Below, piece by piece: positions 5,851 to 9,928 of a DNA stretch of 9,928 nucleotides. The first letter of the stretch is position 1; the number at the start of each line of letters is the position of its first letter. The DNA comes from Candidatus Woesearchaeota archaeon. GTDB lineage: Archaea > Nanobdellota > Nanobdellia > Woesearchaeales > UBA11576. A program made the position numbers and the translations under genes. Under the pieces are notes generated by a model. It made no database searches. It was given only the letters and a program-made list of their open reading frames with translations, and was not told where the DNA came from. The stretch spans positions 1-9,928 of the forward strand of contig JALWQS010000165.1 in the NCBI GenBank assembly GCA_027083015.1. The letters are read 5' to 3'.

Positions 5851-7346
5851 GCTGGAAGATAAACCTTAAGGATCTCAGAGAAAAAAAATATTCTCTTAAG
5901 AAGATAGCTAATTCCAAGCAACGTAAGCATGGTAAGCTTACTGCGCGTGAAAGGATAAACCTGCTTCTTGATAAGGGCAGTTTTCATGAATTGGACCTGT
6001 TCGTAAGACCTCGATATGAAGAAGAGGGTCTTATCTGTGATGGGGTAATAACAGGTTTTGGTCTTATTGATGGTCGTAAAGTGTATGTTTATTCTCAAGA
6101 CTTCACTCAGAAAGGCGGTACTGTGGGAGAGATGCATGCTAAGAAGATCCAGAAAGTGATCAATCTCGCTATCAAGACAGGTCATCCGATCATAGGTATT
6201 GAAGATTCCGGCGGTGCCAGGATTGAAGAAGGCATCCATTCCTTGGAAGGATACGCCAATATCTTTTATGGAAACGCAAAAGCTTCGGGTATTGTCCCTC
6301 AAATCTCTGTTGTCCTGGGTCCTTGTGCTGGAGGCGCTGTTTATTCTCCTGCTTTGACTGATTTTGTCTTTATGGTGAAGGGTATCAGCAAGATGTTTAT
6401 CACCGGCCCTAAGGTTGTCAAAAGCGTTTTGGGTGAGAAAGTTTCTCTTGAGAATCTTGGTGGTGCTCAGATCCATGCAGAGTTAAGTGGAATCGCTCAC
6501 TTTGAGGATTCTTCAGAAACCGCTTCCTTGATGCGTGTACGCAAGCTTTTAAGTTATCTCCCTTCTAACAATATGAGTGACCCCCCTTTGCTAAAACGGT
6601 TTGATAAAGGTTTTGGTTCGAGTCGGAAACTTTCTTCTATTGTTCCTTCTGATCCTAAAAAATCCTACAGCATGCTTAAGATCATTGAGCAAGTTTTTGA
6701 TAAAAATAGTTTTATGGAAGTTCATTCCAGATTTGCTAAGAATATCATAACAGGCTTTGCTCGCCTAAACAATTCTGTCGTGGGTGTTGTTGCTAATCAA
6801 CCAGAAAACCTCGCCGGCTGTATAGATATAGATGCATCTGCTAAGGCTTCAAGGTTCGTCAGGTTCTGCGATTCTTTTAATATCCCGATAGTTAATCTTG
6901 TTGATACTCCGGGGTATCTTCCTGGAAAGGATCAGGAACACAGAGGCATCATCAAGCACGGGGCTGATCTTCTTTTTGCATATGCTGAAGCTTCTGTTCC
7001 AAAAGTATCTATTGTTCTTAGAAAAGCTTTTGGCGGAGCTTATATCGTTCTGGCTTCTAAGGGTCTTCGTTATGATGCTGTTCTTTCATGGCCTATAGCT
7101 CGTATCGCTGTTATGGGCTCGCAGCAAGCTGCAGACATCCTGTTCAAAGACCATGAGGATATAAAAACCATGATTGATGAGTATGAGAAAGAATTTCTTA
7201 ATCCTTATGCCGCTGCTGAAGCAGGTTTTGTTGATAAGATAATTGAACCTTCAGAGACGAGAAAAGAACTTATAAATATCCTTGACCTGCTTAAGACCAA
7301 AAGGGTCAAGAGACCTGCCAGGAAACACGGCAATATTCCTTTATAG
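5847..7346 (+). CDS. pccB: Acyl-CoA carboxylase carboxyltransferase (beta) subunit, PccB/MmdA family
   Basis: This 499-residue protein matches the usual 500-530 of fused-domain carboxyltransferases. It moves CO2 from carboxybiotin to an acyl-CoA. The N-terminal half shows KLTARERINLLLDKGSF (30-46), DSGGARIEEG (120-129) and the highly conserved GPCAGGAVYSPALTDF (158-173), which forms an oxyanion pocket. The C-terminal half shows VDTPGYLPG, RKAFGGAY and the family ending KHGNIPL. At the position where propionyl-CoA-specific enzymes have Asp (GGAYD), this protein has Ile (I400 in GGAYIV). In Streptomyces carboxylases this Asp/Ile position governs acyl-CoA choice, with Ile giving acceptance of acetyl-CoA, so malonyl-CoA formation is plausible. 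With biotin carrier and biotin carboxylase genes next to it and no membrane decarboxylase subunit, carboxylation is favoured over decarboxylation. Its start overlaps fabG by four bases. Confidence 0.92.
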   Translation: MSWKINLKDLREKKYSLKKIANSKQRKHGKLTARERINLLLDKGSFHELDLFVRPRYEEEGLICDGVITGFGLIDGRKVYVYSQDFTQKGGTVGEMHAKKIQKVINLAIKTGHPIIGIEDSGGARIEEGIHSLEGYANIFYGNAKASGIVPQISVVLGPCAGGAVYSPALTDFVFMVKGISKMFITGPKVVKSVLGEKVSLENLGGAQIHAELSGIAHFEDSSETASLMRVRKLLSYLPSNNMSDPPLLKRFDKGFGSSRKLSSIVPSDPKKSYSMLKIIEQVFDKNSFMEVHSRFAKNIITGFARLNNSVVGVVANQPENLAGCIDIDASAKASRFVRFCDSFNIPIVNLVDTPGYLPGKDQEHRGIIKHGADLLFAYAEASVPKVSIVLRKAFGGAYIVLASKGLRYDAVLSWPIARIAVMGSQQAADILFKDHEDIKTMIDEYEKEFLNPYAAAEAGFVDKIIEPSETRKELINILDLLKTKRVKRPARKHGNIPL

Positions 7347-7366
7347 TCTTGAGGATAATTTTAAAG

Positions 7367-7783
7367 ATGAAGCTTAAGATTGATGGACACTTGTTCTTTA
7401 CGGATAGTGAAGAGTATCATAAGAATCTTGATAGTTTTCTTACCTTAAAGGATCAAGAAGCTGATCATGATGAAAGCATCCTCAAGATTTCTGAACATGA
7501 ATATCTCATCCACCTCAATAATGACATTTTTCATGTAGATCTTGAAAGCCTTAACTCAAACGATGGTAAAATCTTTGCTCCTTTGAAAGGCATTGTCCAG
7601 AGTGTTGTCGTCAAAGAGAATGATGAGGTCAAAGCGGGCCAGAAACTTATTCAGATACTCTCTATGAAACTTCAGAATGATATTTTAGCAGAGTTTTCAG
7701 GAAGAGTTGTGAGGGTTCTTACTAAGCCGGGCAGGGTTATTGAAAAAGGCCAATTATTAATGGAAATTGAAAAGTATGATTGA
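7367..7783 (+). CDS. accB: Biotin carboxyl carrier protein (biotinyl-lipoyl domain)
   Basis: This is a 138-residue carrier subunit. Residues about 69-135 form a biotinyl domain: FAPLKGIVQSV, then ENDEVKAGQKL, then the biotinylation loop LSMKLQND with K101, 37 residues from the C-terminus as expected, then SGRVVRVLTKPGRVIEKGQLL. The usual loop is AMKM; here it is SMKL, a conservative departure that keeps Met-Lys. Residues 1-65 are acidic and hydrophilic, with strand-like pieces resembling the N-terminus of decarboxylase-gamma/PCC carriers; no long Ala/Pro linker is seen. The ATG at 7367 has GAGG 12 bases upstream; a TTG six codons earlier, at 7349, is less likely. It lies 20 bases after the carboxyltransferase and 23 before the biotin carboxylase, consistent with one complex. 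It needs a biotin ligase, which is not encoded in the window. Confidence 0.88.
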   Translation: MKLKIDGHLFFTDSEEYHKNLDSFLTLKDQEADHDESILKISEHEYLIHLNNDIFHVDLESLNSNDGKIFAPLKGIVQSVVVKENDEVKAGQKLIQILSMKLQNDILAEFSGRVVRVLTKPGRVIEKGQLLMEIEKYD

Positions 7784-7806
7784 TTAGATATGAGGTATGA
7801 CGAAAG

Positions 7807-9336
7807 ATGATTGCATTCAAGAAGATCCTGATTGCTAACAGAGGAGAGATAGCTCTCAGAATTATACGCAGTTGTAAAAAAAGAGGTATAAAGACGATTG
7901 TAGTCTATGCTCCAGATGATCAGAACAGGCTAATCAAGAGAAATTGCGATAAGTATGTGAAGATAGATGGTGATTCCTTAGAGGAGACTTATCTTAATAT
8001 CTCCCGTATGGTCTCTCTTGCTAAGAGACTTGGTTGTGACGCTATTCACCCAGGTTATGGTTTTCAATCAGAAAACCCTGATTTTCCTAAGATCTGCAAT
8101 GAAGAGGGTATTGTATTTATCGGCCCTTCTTTGAAAACTCTGAGTGCTGCCTCTAACAATATTGTTACAAGAGATATTGCTGAGAGTATTGGGATATCTG
8201 TCCTGCCGGTAAGTGATGTGCTTTCTGATCATAAAGTCCTGAAGACTTTCTATAAGAAACATGGGCTTCCTTTGATGATAAAGCCCGTATTTAGTGGCGG
8301 AGGAAAGAACATAAAAGCTATCCTTGATAAGAAAATGTTTGATAGGTTTCTTCGCGAGGACAAGGATCTTCTTAAGAATCCTGATAAGCCCCCGTTCTTC
8401 GCTCAAAAGATGATCAGAGGAAGACATATTGAGTTTCAGTTTCTTCGTGACAGATTCGGACAGTCGGTCATCTTTCCTGAGAGAGAATGCAGCATTCAAC
8501 GGCGTTTTCAGAAGATCATCGAGGAGTCTCCTTCTGTTGTTTTAAGTTCTTTAGAGAGAAGAAAAGCTCAGGTTTTAGTCAGGAAGCTTATCGATAAGAT
8601 AGATTTTGTTGGTGCAGGCACTATAGAGTTCTTGTTTACTCCCCGACGAAAGTTTTATTTTCTTGAGATCAACCCTCGTATCCAGGTTGAACATGGAGTT
8701 TCTGAGCTCGTTACCAACATTGATATTGTTGATGAACAGATCAGGATTGCTGAGGGTAGACACCTCCGTTGGAAGCAATCGGATATTAGGATTAAGCATC
8801 ATGCTATTGAGTGTCGTATCCTTGCTGAGAATATCAGGGCAGGTTTCAGACCTTTTGAAGGGACAATTGATAAAGTTACCTTCCCATCTTTTGATTTTAT
8901 CCGTATGGACTCTGCGATTTTTGACGGATATAAGATATCCACGGTTTATGATTCTTTACTGGCCAAGATAATGGTTGTGGGAAAGACGAGAAAGGCGGCT
9001 GTCGATCGTATGGTCAAGGCTTTAGATTCTTTTAAGATTAAAGGTGTCCCTAACTCAATCGCATTCTCCAGAATGATCATCGATGATTCTAAGTTCAGGC
9101 GTGGTTTGCTTTCAACGACATTTCTTCAGGACAATAAGATGATAGAAAAGTTTATTCGAAAGACTCTTTCTCCTAAGACTGTTGCTTCTATCGCAGCAGC
9201 AATCTTCAGGTTCGAAGCGTATAATAATTTAGATATCAAAGACAACATGAAAGATAGGAAGAATGATGGTTGGCCTAAAAGTGACTGGAAAAAGATAGCT
9301 CATACGGAACAGATACTCCATGAAGTCGATGATTAA
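7807..9336 (+). CDS. accC: Biotin carboxylase subunit of acyl-CoA carboxylase (ATP-grasp)
   Basis: This 509-residue protein carboxylates the biotin carrier using ATP and bicarbonate. The N-terminal biotin carboxylase domain begins KKILIANRGEIALRI; HPGYGFQSEN is at 81-90. Conserved catalytic equivalents of E. coli AccC are K159, H207, K236, E274, E287, N289, R291, Q293, V294, E295 and R337, including NPRIQVEH. Two departures stand out on an ungapped alignment from memory: the ATP-contacting K116 is N118 here, and the glycine loop SGGGGGRGM reads VFSGGGKNI (161-169); H236 is also Phe (F234). The enzyme may be slower, tuned differently or rely on another lysine. The last 60 residues exceed E. 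coli AccC (449) but are common in longer acyl-CoA carboxylase subunits. GAGGT lies ten bases before the ATG. It is the last gene of the run, followed by a T-rich stretch. The family call is very secure. Confidence 0.92.
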   Translation: MIAFKKILIANRGEIALRIIRSCKKRGIKTIVVYAPDDQNRLIKRNCDKYVKIDGDSLEETYLNISRMVSLAKRLGCDAIHPGYGFQSENPDFPKICNEEGIVFIGPSLKTLSAASNNIVTRDIAESIGISVLPVSDVLSDHKVLKTFYKKHGLPLMIKPVFSGGGKNIKAILDKKMFDRFLREDKDLLKNPDKPPFFAQKMIRGRHIEFQFLRDRFGQSVIFPERECSIQRRFQKIIEESPSVVLSSLERRKAQVLVRKLIDKIDFVGAGTIEFLFTPRRKFYFLEINPRIQVEHGVSELVTNIDIVDEQIRIAEGRHLRWKQSDIRIKHHAIECRILAENIRAGFRPFEGTIDKVTFPSFDFIRMDSAIFDGYKISTVYDSLLAKIMVVGKTRKAAVDRMVKALDSFKIKGVPNSIAFSRMIIDDSKFRRGLLSTTFLQDNKMIEKFIRKTLSPKTVASIAAAIFRFEAYNNLDIKDNMKDRKNDGWPKSDWKKIAHTEQILHEVDD

Positions 9337-9373
9337 AGATATGGAAAGAATATATAGGATAATGATAATTAAA

Positions 9374-9382
9374 TTTTTCTTT
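9374..9382 (+). terminator. Possible archaeal oligo-T terminator after accC
   Basis: TTTTTCTTT occurs 37 bases after the accC stop with no convincing stem before it. Archaeal polymerase often terminates at bare T-tracts, and a new promoter follows at 9421. The tract is short, so this is tentative. The rest of the 115-base gap holds no gene. Confidence 0.35.
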
Positions 9383-9420
9383 AACTCAGAGGATTTCCAT
9401 TCTTCTTGAAGATTGAAAGA

Positions 9421-9427
9421 TTTATAA
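9421..9427 (+). promoter_or_regulatory. BRE/TATA promoter of the right-edge kinase gene
   Basis: TTTATAA is preceded by the purine-rich GAAAGA (BRE-like) and centred about 28 bases before the ATG at 9452. No Shine-Dalgarno motif precedes that ATG, so a leaderless mRNA is expected. A short symmetric TCTTC-TT-GAAGA (9401-9412) sits just upstream, where an activator could bind, though chance is likely. Confidence 0.6.
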
Positions 9428-9451
9428 GGCGGTTAGTGATTTAACAAATAT

Positions 9452-9928
9452 ATGATTAATAAAATAAAAAAGGCTCTAAAATATCATCAAAAAGAATTAG
9501 ATTTAGATGCTCTTGAAGAACAAAATATTGAAGTTAATACTTTAGGGAATGGGGAGAATCATTTGATATATCTTGCTTCAGTGAATAGCAAAAAATTCGT
9601 TTTTAGAATTTCTTTTCGTGAAGAATTGGAATTGACATTAAAAAATGAATTTAAAGTTTTAAAGAGGTTACCCGCAGGATTTGGCCCAAAACCTTTGGTT
9701 TTTGATGATTCTAAAGAAATAATTCCTAATTCGTTTATGATCCAATCTTTCATTAGAGGAAAAAAGGTCAAGCAATGGACTAAAGATCTTCTAATAATTC
9801 ATGCAAAACAATTAGCATTATTGCACTCTAAAAATATAAGCGAGAAAAAAGAAAATTTATATGATATTTTTATCAATAGAGCTAATTTTAGTAGAAATGA
9901 CCAACCTGAAGTTGTCAAAGATGATAAT
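9452..9928 (+). CDS. APH/choline-kinase-like phosphotransferase, N-terminal part (cut by window end)
   Basis: An open frame runs 159 residues to the window end without a stop. It has the N-lobe pattern of aminoglycoside phosphotransferase/choline kinase-like enzymes: a nucleotide-binding loop TLGNGENHLIYLAS (about 29-42), the strand KKFVFRIS with the putative ATP lysine, E70 in NEFKVLKRL as helix-C glutamate, a GFGPKPLVFDD strand pair, then the hinge FMIQSFIRGKKV and the HAKQLALLHS helix. The catalytic HxDxxxxN loop and DxD/DWE metal site would lie past base 9928. Substrate unknown: drug resistance should not be assumed, as many APH-fold genes in microbes act on small metabolites. It has its own leaderless promoter, so it is transcribed apart from the carboxylase operon. 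By eye its sequence looks more AT-rich than the operon genes. Confidence 0.7.
   Translation, partial: MINKIKKALKYHQKELDLDALEEQNIEVNTLGNGENHLIYLASVNSKKFVFRISFREELELTLKNEFKVLKRLPAGFGPKPLVFDDSKEIIPNSFMIQSFIRGKKVKQWTKDLLIIHAKQLALLHSKNISEKKENLYDIFINRANFSRNDQPEVVKDDN

Noticed and set aside
5802..6476. 224-residue minus-strand frame across the fabG/carboxyltransferase junction
   Set aside because: It is antisense to two strongly conserved genes, has no recognisable motif, and would cut through their junction.
5847..7783. Sodium-pumping methylmalonyl-CoA or glutaconyl-CoA decarboxylase
   Set aside because: No membrane beta subunit is present and a biotin carboxylase follows directly, which points to an ATP-dependent carboxylase.

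Overview
The window looks archaeal. Three transcription starts have an AT-rich TATA-like box (TTTAAATA, TTTATAA, or the minus-strand ATATATTTTTATA) centred about 27-28 bases before the start codon of the first gene. This is the spacing expected for leaderless archaeal mRNAs. Genes inside the operon instead have Shine-Dalgarno motifs (GAGGT, GGAGGT) or overlap/abut their neighbours. Low GC content, compact layout and bacterial-looking fatty-acid enzymes on archaeal promoters would fit an uncultivated DPANN-type archaeon (Woesearchaeota-like), but the lineage is an inference; there is no rRNA or marker gene here.

Left third (minus strand): a 946-residue multidomain protein, with a probable small-molecule sensor region, a coiled coil and a divergent APH-like kinase domain, is followed with a 4-base ATGA overlap by a PHP-family metal phosphoesterase cut by the window edge. 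The two look translationally coupled and may form a signalling or metabolite-modifying pair.

Centre to right (plus strand): a divergent 130-base promoter region opens a six-gene run: KAS III (fabH), enoyl-CoA hydratase/crotonase, 3-oxoacyl reductase (fabG), the carboxyltransferase of a biotin-dependent acyl-CoA carboxylase (PccB/MmdA family), a small biotin carrier protein and biotin carboxylase. Together these could carboxylate acetyl-CoA to malonyl-CoA, condense it, reduce the 3-oxo product and dehydrate it, which is most of one fatty-acid elongation cycle. No acyl carrier protein, malonyl transferase, enoyl reductase or biotin ligase is present in the window. Residue-level clues (ACP-docking basic residues missing from KAS III, a CoA-type reductase and a CoA-type carboxylase) suggest CoA thioesters rather than ACP thioesters. 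A probable internal promoter lies before fabG.

Right edge: after a short T-rich gap, a separate leaderless gene encodes the N-terminal part of a second APH/choline-kinase-like phosphotransferase, cut by the window end. I see no tRNA, rRNA, CRISPR array, insertion sequence or integrase.
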